Below are positions 43,041-52,602 of a stretch of DNA of 64,000 nt, in pieces. The position numbers and the translations under genes are program-made. The stretch's first letter is position 1. Every line of letters begins with the position of its first letter. This stretch comes from Bacteroidaceae bacterium (GTDB lineage Bacteria; Bacteroidota; Bacteroidia; Bacteroidales; Bacteroidaceae): NCBI GenBank assembly GCA_902362375.1, contig CABIVS010000012.1, positions 645 to 64,644 on the forward strand, given 5' to 3'. Under the pieces are notes generated by a model. It was given only the letters and a program-made list of their open reading frames with translations. It was not told the DNA's origin and did no database searches.

Positions 43041-45251
43041 TTATTTTCTTCCCAAGCTCAATGAATTGAGCACTACACTCACACTGGAGAAGGCCATTGC
43101 AGCACTTGCCAACATCGGATTCAATAACAACTCATTCAATGGAAATAAGATACCGGCAGCAATAGGAATCCCGATCAGATTATAAATAAACGCCCAGAAA
43201 AGATTCTGATGAATCAGTTTGACCGTCTGCTTTGACAGCTGAAAAGCTTTAGGAAGCAGCAATAAATCCGATGTCATCAAGGTTACCATAGCTACGTCCA
43301 TAGCAATATCAGTTCCTTTCCCCATGGCAATACTCACGTCAGCCAGTGCTAGAGCCTGCGAATCATTGATACCATCTCCTACCATAGCGACTTTCTTTCC
43401 CTGCATTTGAAGCTCACGCACAAATTCGGCCTTATCGTCCGGCAGAGCGTCAGCAACAAAACGTTCAATTCCTAAACGGGAAGAAACAGCTAATGCCGTC
43501 CGCTGCCCGTCACCCGTCAACATACAGATGTCAATACCTTGACGTTTCAGTTCTTTTACCGCTTCGGCAGAAGTAGCCTTTATCGGGTCAGAAACAGCAA
43601 TGATAGCCAATAACTCGTTTTCGCGTCCAAAGTAGATAATACCATTGCCATCCGATTCATAGCGAACCAGCATTTCAGCCATCACATCATTTACTGTCGC
43701 ACTGAAATCTTTTAGGAGTTTATGACTACCTACCCAGTAGGTATGTCCTTCATAAGAGACTTTGATTCCTTTTCCCGTAATACTTTCGAAACTATCCAAC
43801 GTAGCAGGTTTTATTTTCTCTTCATCCTGAAGTGCAGAAACGATAGCACCGGCAAGCGGATGCTCCGATTTCATTTCTGCGGCTAAAAGCACATCTTTGA
43901 AATGAGGTTCCTGCGATTGTGCCCATAACCATCCGGTAGCAGTAGGGTGTCCTTCAGTCAATGTCCCGGTTTTATCCAGTACAACGACATCCACTTTACG
44001 CATTTGTTCCAAAGCTACTGCATCTTTAATCAGAATATGCTGGCTGGCAGCTTTACCTATTCCCACCATCAATGCAGTAGGCGTAGCAAGTCCCAAAGCA
44101 CACGGACAAGCAATGACAAGAACAGAAACAGCCGACAGAATACCATAAGAGATATATTCACTACCACCGATGGCAACCCATAAAACAAATGTCAGGATGG
44201 CAATACCCAATACGACAGGTACGAAAATTCCAGTAATACGGTCGACGATACGTTGCACGGGAGCTTTGCTACCCTGTGCTTCCTGCACCATGGAAATGAT
44301 GCGGGCAAGCACCGTTTCACTACCTACCTGTGTGGCGTGTATGATAAATGAGCCACGCTGGTTGATCGTTCCTGCCAAGACTTTATCGCCTTTCTTCTTT
44401 TCTACCGGAACCGGTTCACCACTAATCATGCTTTCGTCAACATACGAATCGCCTTCGGAGAGTTGACCGTCCACAGGTATCTGTTCTCCCGGACGTACAA
44501 CAACCATATCACCTATCTGGAGGTTCTCGATCAAAATCTCCTCTTCCACTCCATTGCGCAGAACCCGGGCAACTTTAGGCTGCATTCCCATCAACTTGCG
44601 AATAGCAGTCGAGGTATTGCCTTTAGCACGCTCCTCCATCAATTTTCCGGTAAGAACGAAAGCGATAATCACTGCAGAAGCCTCATAATAGACGTGCGGT
44701 TCCAATCCGCGAGCATACCAAAATTCGGGGAAAAAAGTATTGAACAGACTGAACAGAAAAGCAATGGAAGTACTAAGTGCAACCAGTGTATCCATATTGC
44801 TCCGTCCCAGTTTAGCCTGTTTCCAAGCCCCGGTAAAGAAACCACCTCCAAAAAAGACCATGACAGGGATAGCAAGTAGCATTTGAATCTCATTAGAGTA
44901 TGGTACATGCATCAGTATCATGGAAAATACCAACAACGGTACTACCAAAATCCAAGCCCCAATCACTTTCCACTTCAAACGAGTGTAACGCATCTGCTGC
45001 TCCTCTTCCCGGCGTTCCTCTTTGTGGGCTTCTTCCACAATCAGATCATAACCTGCCGCAAGCACAGCCGCACGGATTTCTCCGGGAGTCAGCTGGTCTT
45101 TCTCATAAGAAACGGTCAATGTATTGGTAGCAAAATTAACGGAAGCCTCAATGACTCCCGGCAATTTTTTCACTGTTTTTTCTACATTATTGGCACATCC
45201 TGCACAATGCATATTAAGCACAGGAAATGCCTTTTTTATTGTGTTACCCAT
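43041..45251 (-). CDS. copA: Copper-translocating P1B-type ATPase
   Basis: 736 residues. N-terminal heavy-metal-associated domain with C16-x2-C19 ([11 protein letters not shown]), eight hydrophobic segments, TGES-like actuator loop ([11 protein letters not shown]), transmembrane CPC ([17 protein letters not shown], near 382), phosphorylation DKTGTLTEG (near 425), the SEHPLAGAI nucleotide-site HP and hinge [20 protein letters not shown] with this hinge marks copper(I) export. Last gene of a locus with a periplasmic HMA protein, TonB-dependent receptor and Cys-rich protein upstream. Confidence 0.93.
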   Translation of the reverse strand: MGNTIKKAFPVLNMHCAGCANNVEKTVKKLPGVIEASVNFATNTLTVSYEKDQLTPGEIRAAVLAAGYDLIVEEAHKEERREEEQQMRYTRLKWKVIGAWILVVPLLVFSMILMHVPYSNEIQMLLAIPVMVFFGGGFFTGAWKQAKLGRSNMDTLVALSTSIAFLFSLFNTFFPEFWYARGLEPHVYYEASAVIIAFVLTGKLMEERAKGNTSTAIRKLMGMQPKVARVLRNGVEEEILIENLQIGDMVVVRPGEQIPVDGQLSEGDSYVDESMISGEPVPVEKKKGDKVLAGTINQRGSFIIHATQVGSETVLARIISMVQEAQGSKAPVQRIVDRITGIFVPVVLGIAILTFVLWVAIGGSEYISYGILSAVSVLVIACPCALGLATPTALMVGIGKAASQHILIKDAVALEQMRKVDVVVLDKTGTLTEGHPTATGWLWAQSQEPHFKDVLLAAEMKSEHPLAGAIVSALQDEEKIKPATLDSFESITGKGIKVSYEGHTYWVGSHKLLKDFSATVNDVMAEMLVRYESDGNGIIYFGRENELLAIIAVSDPIKATSAEAVKELKRQGIDICMLTGDGQRTALAVSSRLGIERFVADALPDDKAEFVRELQMQGKKVAMVGDGINDSQALALADVSIAMGKGTDIAMDVAMVTLMTSDLLLLPKAFQLSKQTVKLIHQNLFWAFIYNLIGIPIAAGILFPLNELLLNPMLASAAMAFSSVSVVLNSLSLGRK

Positions 45252-45348
45252 ATAATTATTATTTATGGTCTTCCCTTCCTCCCGGAAAGAAGTCGGGGAA
45301 GAACCATTGTTTGTTTATAGAAACAAGCTAATACAGGTATTTGTTCAA

Positions 45349-45672
45349 TTACTTCTTATCAGTCTTCTGATCGTCTTTCTTTGTTTCTTTTACAAATTCA
45401 GCTTCATAATTAAACTTGTTAAATCCTGCTTGCAAGTTCTTTACATTCGTTTTTTCAGCATCATACGTGATAGTCACCAATTTAGTTTTTACTTCGGTCG
45501 CAATATCCTTCAATCCTTTTTCAAAACGCATATTGTCTTTTACTTTCTTTTCGCATTTCTCACAATGCATCTGGGACACTTTAAATACGACTACACGAAT
45601 ATCTTTTGCCAATACAGCTGCTACACTCAAAAGAGCCACCACGCAAGTGGCCATCCATCTTTTTGTTTTCAT
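45349..45672 (-). CDS. Exported HMA-domain metal-binding protein
   Basis: 107 residues. Signal peptide (ATCVVALLSVAAVLAKD), then a single heavy-metal-associated fold with MHCEKCEKKV (CxxC) and a lysine/aspartate-rich tail. Probably a periplasmic copper chaperone handing metal between the receptor/ATPase partners. It lies 97 bp ahead of copA on the same strand. Confidence 0.85.
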   Translation of the reverse strand: MKTKRWMATCVVALLSVAAVLAKDIRVVVFKVSQMHCEKCEKKVKDNMRFEKGLKDIATEVKTKLVTITYDAEKTNVKNLQAGFNKFNYEAEFVKETKKDDQKTDKK

Positions 45673-45745
45673 TTTTCCTATCAGTTTAAAATTAGTATTC
45701 TTTATTTTCTATGCGATCGTTTCGCTACTCACTATTCTTCTGTTT

Positions 45746-47968
45746 TTACTCACTATTCCTAGCTAAATTAAAACGTATTCCGATATATCCTTTTGCCCCG
45801 TGTACCGGTCCCCATATCATCGTGGAATCAAAGTTGCTTCCCCAAGGATTTGCCGCATCGATAATCGGATTCTTTTGTTTGAAATTGGTCAGGTTCTCGC
45901 CTCCTACATAGATAGACCAGCGGCGGAAGTAACGTGTCACCTGTAAGCTCAACTGCTCAAAACTACCATAACGGCGTTCCCAAGACAACTGTCCATCTCC
46001 CAATTCATAAGGAGTAGGCATCCTACCTCCACCATTCAGTTGCAGTGTTGCATCAAACTGCCAAATTCCCAGCGGAGTCTGGTAGGAAGCAGTGAGCAAG
46101 CCTTTGTATTTGCTGGTTAGAGGTTTCTCCATTCGCACTCCCTTGTAAGTCGTTTTTGCATCCGTGAGTCGGTAAGCTCCTGTCAAGGTAAATCCTTTAA
46201 AGAAAGGATAACTTGCTTCCACCTGAAATACATGCGAGTAAGAACGTCCATCCAAATTATAGAAAGCCACTTCATGAGGGTTGCTATCCATATCCACTAT
46301 TACTTGTTTCAAGAAATCCGTGTAATAGTATTCCGCATTTACATTCAGCGTCTTGCCGAATATAGGAATATAAGTAGATACACTGGCACCGTAATTCCAT
46401 GCTTCTTCCATATCCAGATTCTTAGCTATTTCTACCTTACGACTACTGGAAAGCAGATAATTGTTTTCTGCCAGCACATGATTGGTACGATACCCTTTTC
46501 CGGCAGAAAGACGGAAGTTCACATAATCATTCGGATTGTATTTAAGATGTGCACGCGGAGTCACAAAGAAACCATGTTCGTTACTGTAGTCTCCACGCAA
46601 ACCCGCCATCACCATCCATTTATCATTCAGGTTCAACGTATATTGCACGTATGCACCGGGAACAGCTTCCTTTTCAAAAGCTTTGAGAGGATTATCCGTA
46701 TTATTCTCCAAACGATAATGCTGGTCGTAAGCGTCATAATTGAAGCTTAATCCTGCAGAAAAGCTGTTCTGCGGATTAAATTCCGTTTCAAACATCAGCG
46801 AAGCATAAACGTTGGTTTGATCCACATTATACAGTTTGCGCCCATACGTAGCATCCTGATTGTGCAAAGTAGCGGAAAGAATCAAAGCCAGATTCGTATT
46901 CTTCTCCTTATTAAATATGTACGCATTCTTGGTGAAGAATTCATAACGTTCCGTATCAATCCCCACTTTATATAAATCACCGGAGTGTATTGCCCCTCCA
47001 TGATTGGCTTGTCCGCTGGTACGTGTTTCGGAAAGAGCTTTGATACCTGCCTGAAAAACATAATGGTCGCCCATATATGCCCATCGGTTCCACACGTTAT
47101 ACTGCTCTACTTGAGGAATATCCACAAATCCGTCATCATTACCATCATGTGCCTTAGTCTCATTTTCATAATGCGCCAGCAGAGAAGTGCTCCACCGTTT
47201 GGAAAGTTTCAATGTAGCATCTGCATTGGCTTCATACCGGTTGGTAGTGCTTGCAAAAAGATTGGCAGATACCCAGTCGGCTTCCGGCAACTGCGGCTTC
47301 TTAAATTCCACGTTAATCTGTCCCGTGATGGCTTCATAACCATTCTTTACTGAAGATGTTCCTTTGGAAACTTGTATACTCTGCATCCACGGACCCGGGA
47401 CATACCCTAGTCCATAAGGAGAAGCCGCCCCACGATAATTCGGAATATTTTCCGTCAACATCTGCACATAAGTGCCGGACAGTCCCAACAATTTAATCTG
47501 CTTGGCCCCTGTTGCTGCATCAGAATAGCTCACATCTACCGAAGGATTGGTCACAAAACTTTCACCCAGATTACAACAAGCAGCTCTACTCAGTTCAGCA
47601 CTGCTTATCATATCTTCGTTCATCACGCTACTGCGTAATTTCATCGTTCCTAATTTGCGAGTGACAATATTCACCTCATTCAATTCCACTCCATCACGAA
47701 GCACAATATCCAACTGCTGATTTTTACTGCTCACATGAATGGTATCATTCTGGAAACCAATAAAACTGATTATTAACATGTGGCTTTTGGAAGGTTTTAC
47801 AATAGAAAAACTACCATCTTCCTTAGTTGTCACTCCTTGTCCTGTATTCATCCAGAACACATTTGCACCCGGAATAGCCTCCCCAGCACTATCTTTCACT
47901 GTTCCCCGTACTTGCGCATATATATTACCGGCAAATAACAGGAACAGCCCTATTATCATATATTTCAT
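45746..47968 (-). CDS. TonB-dependent outer-membrane receptor, metal-locus type
   Basis: 740 residues. Signal peptide, then a carboxypeptidase-like regulatory repeat (VRGTVKDSAGEAIPGANVFW), plug domain (VQMLTENIPNYRGAASPYGL, GYEAITGQINVEFKKP) and a 22-strand-type barrel ending in a C-terminal aromatic strand (GYIGIRFNLARNSE). The size and single CarbA-like domain suggest a metal or siderophore receptor rather than a SusC protein, and no SusD neighbour is present. Its context between a Cys-rich small protein and HMA/CopA genes points to copper or related metal traffic. Confidence 0.88.
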   Translation of the reverse strand: MKYMIIGLFLLFAGNIYAQVRGTVKDSAGEAIPGANVFWMNTGQGVTTKEDGSFSIVKPSKSHMLIISFIGFQNDTIHVSSKNQQLDIVLRDGVELNEVNIVTRKLGTMKLRSSVMNEDMISSAELSRAACCNLGESFVTNPSVDVSYSDAATGAKQIKLLGLSGTYVQMLTENIPNYRGAASPYGLGYVPGPWMQSIQVSKGTSSVKNGYEAITGQINVEFKKPQLPEADWVSANLFASTTNRYEANADATLKLSKRWSTSLLAHYENETKAHDGNDDGFVDIPQVEQYNVWNRWAYMGDHYVFQAGIKALSETRTSGQANHGGAIHSGDLYKVGIDTERYEFFTKNAYIFNKEKNTNLALILSATLHNQDATYGRKLYNVDQTNVYASLMFETEFNPQNSFSAGLSFNYDAYDQHYRLENNTDNPLKAFEKEAVPGAYVQYTLNLNDKWMVMAGLRGDYSNEHGFFVTPRAHLKYNPNDYVNFRLSAGKGYRTNHVLAENNYLLSSSRKVEIAKNLDMEEAWNYGASVSTYIPIFGKTLNVNAEYYYTDFLKQVIVDMDSNPHEVAFYNLDGRSYSHVFQVEASYPFFKGFTLTGAYRLTDAKTTYKGVRMEKPLTSKYKGLLTASYQTPLGIWQFDATLQLNGGGRMPTPYELGDGQLSWERRYGSFEQLSLQVTRYFRRWSIYVGGENLTNFKQKNPIIDAANPWGSNFDSTMIWGPVHGAKGYIGIRFNLARNSE

Positions 47969-47993
47969 TCTTTCTAAAGTTACTTTCGAGATA

Positions 47994-48001
47994 CAAAATT
48001 A
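47994..48001 (-). promoter_or_regulatory. -7 element for TonB-dependent receptor
   Basis: Minus-strand TAATTTTG, 25 nt before the receptor ATG at 47968. Confidence 0.5.
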
Positions 48002-48092
48002 ATTCATTTCTCATGCAACTTAGTTGCATTCAGTTTTGCTTTACTTTCATATTCAATAGAAAGCAAAGGAATAAATAAGAAAGAAATAGTGG

Positions 48093-48491
48093 CTAAATAA
48101 TATAAGTGGAATATAACGCCAGCTTCTGCCTCGAACAGAGAGGTGGCGGAGAGGTCAGACTATCATATTCTACCGGTTTATCCGCATAGGTCGGAGTCAA
48201 CAGATAGCAAAAATGCTCACACAAAAGATCGACTACTAAAGCAGATGTTGTCAGTTCAGTAGCATGTTTCATCAAATCGAGCTTATAGATAGTAGCTGTA
48301 CAACCTTTATCTTTACAACCTTTTTTTGAATCACAAGTATGAGCCTTTTTACACTTCGGACAGCCTGTATCACAACAGCTCTGCACCGTTTCACAACGGG
48401 CGCAGCAATAACGCACAATAGAGACTCCGCCTCCTGAATAGATAATCAGGAGAGAGAGGATGAGTGCTGTTATGTAGGCTAGTCTTTTCAT
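48093..48491 (-). CDS. Cysteine-rich small exported protein (HYC_CC_PP-like)
   Basis: About 132 residues. A hydrophobic N-terminus (AYITALILSLLIIYSGGG) precedes a cysteine-dense stretch (RYCCARCETVQSCCDTGCPK, then KKAHTCDSKKGCKDKGCTAT) and a PPPL motif near the end. The spacing of CC and PP motifs resembles small proteins found in Bacteroidota metal-handling loci. Probable copper or zinc binding. ATG 48491 chosen because the -7 box (48501-48508) leaves only about 5 nt of leader; an upstream ATG at 48503 lies inside that box. First gene of the copper locus. Confidence 0.7.
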   Translation of the reverse strand: MKRLAYITALILSLLIIYSGGGVSIVRYCCARCETVQSCCDTGCPKCKKAHTCDSKKGCKDKGCTATIYKLDLMKHATELTTSALVVDLLCEHFCYLLTPTYADKPVEYDSLTSPPPLCSRQKLALYSTYII

Positions 48492-48500
48492 TTCAGAGGA

Positions 48501-48508
48501 CAAAGATA
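48501..48508 (-). promoter_or_regulatory. -7 element of Cys-rich gene / copper locus
   Basis: Minus-strand TATCTTTG, 9 nt before the ATG at 48491, implying a near-leaderless mRNA. Confidence 0.6.
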
Positions 48509-48646
48509 AGAATAAAAACAGATTTTCCTATAATTTTTCGTAATTAAGATTCAATCAATCCGTTACAGACACCATTCCCTTTCCTTTATTTGGCTATTTT
48601 AGAGTCATATCAGCACTATTAACTCTTTTTACTCAACAATAAAACC

Positions 48647-48654
48647 TATCTTTG
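48647..48654 (+). promoter_or_regulatory. -7 element for metallophosphoesterase
   Basis: TATCTTTG, 34 nt before the ATG at 48689. Confidence 0.55.
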
Positions 48655-48688
48655 CCCCAATAATTCCTCTGATTTTTAAGTAAACACT

Positions 48689-49774
48689 ATGCTTACATAT
48701 TTACTGATTATTATCACTCTTTATCTGGCAGGTAATGCCTACATATTTATCAGAGCAAAACAAGCTCTGAAGGCTAAATCTCTCGGAGTAAAAATATTCC
48801 TGACCGTTTTATTCTGGATATGTGCTTTATCCTTTTTCGGCACGATGCTGGCTCGTAACCTTGAGATACCTGTCTTTATCTCCCATTCGATGTACACCAT
48901 TGGAACAAGTTGGCTGATATTTACTTTATACATGGCATTATTCCTACTTTTGTTTGATATCTTGAAATTATTCAAAGTTGTCTGCAAATATAGGTTCTAT
49001 CTGTCTTTAGTGTTCACGTTGGGACTGCTGGGATATGGAGTGTATAACTATCATCATCCGGAAACCAATGTAGTCAGCATTTTAACCAATAAACAATATG
49101 AAGATACTCCCCAAGCAATTAAAATCGTTGCAATCAGCGATGTTCACTTGGGAAATGGTACAGGGAAAGCCGCATTAAAAAAATATGTGGAAATGATAAA
49201 TGCGCAGCATCCCGACTTGATACTGATTAGTGGCGACTTGATTGATAATAGCGTCGTACCTCTTTATACAGAGAATATGGCGGAAGAATTGGGCGACTTG
49301 AAAGCTCCTATGGGTATCTATATGGTTCTCGGCAATCACGAATACATTAGTGGTATCGATGAAAGTATCCGATATATAAAAAGCACTCCAATACAATTAT
49401 TGCGCGATTCAGTAGTCACACTTCCTAATGGCATCCAACTGATAGGACGTGATGACCGCCATAACCGAAAGCGTCGTTCCTTGCAAGAATTAATGGTGAA
49501 TGTCGATAAAAGCAAACCTATCATTTTATTGGATCATCAACCTTTTGATTTAGAAGAAACAGAAGCTGCCGGCATCGACCTGCAATTCAGCGGGCATACA
49601 CACCACGGACAAATATGGCCTATTAGTTGGGTGACCGAATCTATATTCGAGCAAAGCCACGGTTATCGCCAATGGGGAAACAGTCACGTGTATGTATCTT
49701 CCGGATTATCTCTTTGGGGACCACCTTTCAGAATAGGAACGTATAGTGAAATGGTTATTTTCAATTTTCAATGA
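48689..49774 (+). CDS. Membrane-anchored metallophosphoesterase (YkuE/YaeI-like)
   Basis: 361 residues. Four hydrophobic N-terminal segments (to about residue 120), then a calcineurin-like phosphoesterase domain: AISDVHLGNG (Asp/His), SGDLIDN, VLGNHEYISG (Asn/His) and SGHTHHGQIWP, the complete dimetal site. Related YkuE/YaeI proteins act on UDP-2,3-diacylglucosamine or other phosphoesters; substrate unknown here. Single-gene unit. Confidence 0.88.
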   Translation: MLTYLLIIITLYLAGNAYIFIRAKQALKAKSLGVKIFLTVLFWICALSFFGTMLARNLEIPVFISHSMYTIGTSWLIFTLYMALFLLLFDILKLFKVVCKYRFYLSLVFTLGLLGYGVYNYHHPETNVVSILTNKQYEDTPQAIKIVAISDVHLGNGTGKAALKKYVEMINAQHPDLILISGDLIDNSVVPLYTENMAEELGDLKAPMGIYMVLGNHEYISGIDESIRYIKSTPIQLLRDSVVTLPNGIQLIGRDDRHNRKRRSLQELMVNVDKSKPIILLDHQPFDLEETEAAGIDLQFSGHTHHGQIWPISWVTESIFEQSHGYRQWGNSHVYVSSGLSLWGPPFRIGTYSEMVIFNFQ

Positions 49775-49825
49775 ATATTATGCAGTTTTGTCACATATGT
49801 TACAGTTTCTGAGTAATCTCTGCCC

Positions 49826-49833
49826 TATCTTTG
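49826..49833 (+). promoter_or_regulatory. -7 element for YecH-like gene
   Basis: TATCTTTG, 15 nt before the ATG at 49849. It excludes the longer frame starting at 49831. Confidence 0.55.
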
Positions 49834-49848
49834 CAGAAAAAAAAGATT

Positions 49849-50082
49849 ATGGAACAATTACATGCTCATGAAGTCCTCCACATGATGGAAGGAAATAGCT
49901 ACTCGGAATCATCATTGCGGGAAGCAATCATTAAGAAGTTTGGCTCACAGCAACGTTTTTATACTTGCTCGGCAGAAAACATGGATGTAGATACCCTTAT
50001 CGAATTTCTCAAAATGAAAGGGAAGTTTATGCCTGCTGAAGATGGATTCACAGTAGATATCACTAAAGTTTGCAAGCATTGA
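49849..50082 (+). CDS. YecH (DUF2492) family metal-binding small protein
   Basis: About 77 residues: HAHEVLHMM (His cluster), SSLREAIIKKFGSQQRFYTC (conserved Cys) and a C-terminal TVDITKVCKH. This matches the YecH/DUF2492 small proteins, which have conserved His and Cys residues consistent with metal binding. Function unknown. The stop codon lies at the foot of a perfect hairpin at 50081-50105. Confidence 0.8.
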   Translation: MEQLHAHEVLHMMEGNSYSESSLREAIIKKFGSQQRFYTCSAENMDVDTLIEFLKMKGKFMPAEDGFTVDITKVCKH

Positions 50083-50105
50083 TTGGCGGATAATATCCGC
50101 CAATC
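50081..50105 (+). terminator. Hairpin overlapping the yecH-like stop codon
   Basis: Perfect 11-bp inverted repeat GATTGGCGGAT / ATCCGCCAATC with a 3-nt loop, no T-tract. It may be a factor-dependent terminator or mRNA-stabilising structure. Confidence 0.6.
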
Positions 50106-50170
50106 CCATTTTAGGGGATAAATAGCTGCAAATTTTTCTGTTTTTATTAGCCCGATTCACGAATTTCATC

Positions 50171-50178
50171 TATATTTG
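50171..50178 (+). promoter_or_regulatory. -7 element for DUF3298 lipoprotein
   Basis: TATATTTG, full match, about 49 nt before the ATG at 50227. It excludes the longer in-frame GTG start at 50176. Confidence 0.55.
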
Positions 50179-50226
50179 TCAATAGTGAATGATAAAACAA
50201 ATGTTGAATTTACAGAAAAAACGGGT

Positions 50227-51078
50227 ATGAAAAAACAATATGTCAGTCTGCTTGCAATTATACTTTCGGTAAGCGGCTTTTTGTTTTCTTGTCATGACAA
50301 GATGAACAAAAACACAGGTGCGTTACAGTTTGATAGCATTCAAGTGAATAAGACAGCGCACCTCTTCAATGATACAGCCAAACCGGCCTGCAATATTATT
50401 ATTAATTTTGCTTATCCGGTAAAATCATCGGATGATATGCTGAAAGACAGTCTGAATACTTATTTCATTTCGGCCTGTTTCGGTGATAAATACATCGGTG
50501 AAAAACCGGAAGAAGTTGTAAAGCAATATACCGAGAATTATATCAGCGAATACCGACGCGATCTCGAGCCTATGTATACCGAGGATGAGAAAGACAAGGA
50601 AGACGAATCTTCCATCGGTGCCTGGTATTCTTATTATAAAGGTATAGAGAGCCATGTGCAACTGTATGATAAAGACCTGCTTGTATACCGCATCGACTAT
50701 AACGAATATACCGGAGGTGCACATGGTATTTACATGGCAACTTATTTAAATATGGACCTCACCCTGATGCGTCCGCTCCGTCTCGATGATATTTTTGTCG
50801 GAGACTACAAAGATGCATTGACCGACCTGATCTGGAATCAGCTCATGGCGGACAACAAAGTGACCACTCACGAAGCATTGGAAGACATGGGATATGCTTC
50901 AACCGGTGACATCACTCCGACAGAGAATTTCTACCTAAGCAAAGAAGGAGTCACCTTCTATTATAATGTATATGATATCACTCCTTATTCTATGGGACCT
51001 GTAAAGGTAACAATCCCATTTGCTATGATGGAACATCTATTAGGCAGTAACCCGATTCTGGGAGAGCTGAAAAATTAA
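50227..51078 (+). CDS. DUF3298 domain lipoprotein
   Basis: About 283 residues. Lipobox near the start (VSGFLFSCHDK), then a DUF4163/DUF3298-type fold with its marker NEYTGGAHGIYMATYLNMD (GGAH) and late FYYNVYDITPYSMGP / VKVTIPFAMM. RsiV and similar proteins share this fold and can bind lysozyme or other ligands; the role here is unknown. ATG 50227 chosen over an upstream GTG because of the promoter position. Confidence 0.8.
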   Translation: MKKQYVSLLAIILSVSGFLFSCHDKMNKNTGALQFDSIQVNKTAHLFNDTAKPACNIIINFAYPVKSSDDMLKDSLNTYFISACFGDKYIGEKPEEVVKQYTENYISEYRRDLEPMYTEDEKDKEDESSIGAWYSYYKGIESHVQLYDKDLLVYRIDYNEYTGGAHGIYMATYLNMDLTLMRPLRLDDIFVGDYKDALTDLIWNQLMADNKVTTHEALEDMGYASTGDITPTENFYLSKEGVTFYYNVYDITPYSMGPVKVTIPFAMMEHLLGSNPILGELKN

Positions 51079-51190
51079 AATTCATAAAAAGCTGAACACC
51101 AATGAATACCCTGTTGTTATCACTTCCATGTGACAAAATAGGATATTCATCCACATCTATCATTCAAAACTTATAATTCAAAATTCAAAA

Positions 51191-51811
51191 GTGGAAATCA
51201 TACTGAAATATTTTCCTGATCTGACGGAAGAGCAGCACAAACAATTCGCAGCTCTATACGCCCTCTACACTGACTGGAATTCAAAAATCAACGTTATCTC
51301 CCGCAAAGACATTGAGAATCTATATGAGCATCACGTGCTCCATTCATTAGGCATTGCCAAAGTCATCCAATTCCGCCCCGGAACCAGCATCATGGACTTG
51401 GGTACAGGAGGAGGTTTTCCCGGCATTCCTTTAGCAATCCTGTTTCCCGAGGTAAAATTCCACCTCGTAGACAGCATCGGCAAGAAAGTACGTGTAGCAA
51501 CCGAAGTGGCAAATGCCATCGGACTGAAAAATGTGACTTTCCGCCATGCCCGTGCAGAAGAGGAGAAACAAACGTTCGACTTTGTTGTCAGCCGTGCCGT
51601 AATGCCTTTGGCGGATTTGATTAAGATTATCAAAAAGAATATCTCTTCGAAACAACAGAATGCATTGCCCAACGGACTTATCTGTCTCAAAGGCGGTGAA
51701 CTGGAGCACGAAACAATGCCGTTCAAACATAAAACGGTCATTCATAGCTTGAGCGACAACTTCGAGGAAGAGTTCTTTAAAACAAAAAAAGTGGTATATG
51801 TTCCGATTTAA
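51191..51811 (+). CDS. rsmG: 16S rRNA (guanine527-N7) methyltransferase RsmG
   Basis: 206 residues: DWNSKINVISRKDIENLYEH, the SAM-binding MDLGTGGGFPGIPLAI, FHLVDSIGKKVRVATEV and VVSRAVMPLADLI are diagnostic. It methylates G527 of 16S rRNA; loss confers low-level streptomycin resistance in bacteria studied. GTG start. Followed closely by the MBL-fold gene; co-transcription likely. Confidence 0.94.
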   Translation: MEIILKYFPDLTEEQHKQFAALYALYTDWNSKINVISRKDIENLYEHHVLHSLGIAKVIQFRPGTSIMDLGTGGGFPGIPLAILFPEVKFHLVDSIGKKVRVATEVANAIGLKNVTFRHARAEEEKQTFDFVVSRAVMPLADLIKIIKKNISSKQQNALPNGLICLKGGELEHETMPFKHKTVIHSLSDNFEEEFFKTKKVVYVPI

Positions 51812-51854
51812 ACAAGACTATATGTTCTGATAGATGATAAATCATAGAGAAACC

Positions 51855-52493
51855 ATGAAAATAAAAAGATTTGAATTTAATATGTTTCCCGTAAATTGCT
51901 ACGTATTATGGGATGACACTAAAGAAGCAGTCGTAATTGATCCGGGCTGTTTCTATGAAGAAGAAAAGCAGGCACTGAAAAAGTTCATTCTGACCAATGA
52001 ACTGAATGTAAAGCATCTGCTGAATACTCATTTACACCTGGATCATATCTTCGGAAATCCGTTCATGCTGAAAGAATTCGGATTATCGGCAGAAGCAAAC
52101 AAAGCAGACGAGTACTGGATTGACGAAGCACCGAAACAAAGCAGAATGTTTGGTTTTCAGTTGCAGGAAGAACCTGTACCACTGGGCAAATACCTGCATG
52201 ACGGAGATATCATCACTTTCGGACATACCAAACTGGAAGCGATACACGTGCCCGGACATTCACCCGGCAGCTTGGTGTACTATTGCAAAGAAGACAACTG
52301 CATGTTCTCCGGCGACGTCCTGTTCCAAGGCAGCATCGGCCGCGCTGATCTCACAGGAGGTAACTTCGATGAACTGATAGAACATATTTGCAGCCGTTTA
52401 TTTGTTCTCCCCAACGAAACAGTCGTTTATCCGGGGCACGGTGCTCCCACGACTATCGGAATGGAGAAAGCTGAAAACCCATTTTTTAGATAA
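51855..52493 (+). CDS. MBL-fold metallo-hydrolase (glyoxalase II-like)
   Basis: About 212 residues. Starts FEFNMFPVNCYVLWDDTKEA, then the metallo-beta-lactamase motif NTHLHLDHIFGN (HxHxDH), VPGHSPGSLVYYC, MFSGDVLFQGSIGRADLTGG and a C-terminal YPGHGAPTTIGMEK. It resembles small hydroxyacylglutathione hydrolase-type proteins; the true substrate in Bacteroides is unknown. ATG 51855 preferred to 51834. An inverted repeat follows before gcvP. Confidence 0.88.
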   Translation: MKIKRFEFNMFPVNCYVLWDDTKEAVVIDPGCFYEEEKQALKKFILTNELNVKHLLNTHLHLDHIFGNPFMLKEFGLSAEANKADEYWIDEAPKQSRMFGFQLQEEPVPLGKYLHDGDIITFGHTKLEAIHVPGHSPGSLVYYCKEDNCMFSGDVLFQGSIGRADLTGGNFDELIEHICSRLFVLPNETVVYPGHGAPTTIGMEKAENPFFR

Positions 52494-52505
52494 TAAAAAA
52501 AGAAT

Positions 52506-52576
52506 AAGTATCAAGTATTAGGTATTAACAAGGTGAATCGCCCATTAACTGCGGTAATACTTAATACTTGATACTT
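52506..52576. repeat. 22-nt inverted repeat upstream of gcvP
   Basis: Arms 52506-52527 and 52555-52576 are complementary except for one position; each has the staggered form AAGTATCAAGTATTA plus a further 7 nt. The 27-nt loop starts at 52528. A third related copy (TTAATACTTGATT) sits at 52587-52599, next to the gcvP start. Such TACTTGATACTT elements recur between Bacteroides genes. It could act as terminator for the MBL gene or as a leader structure of gcvP. Confidence 0.75.
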
Positions 52577-52602
52577 AACACTTAATTTAATACTTGATTA
52601 TT

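Noticed and set aside
52500..52602. Glycine riboswitch ahead of gcvP
   Set aside because: The leader contains only AT-rich inverted repeats; the conserved glycine-aptamer core was not seen.
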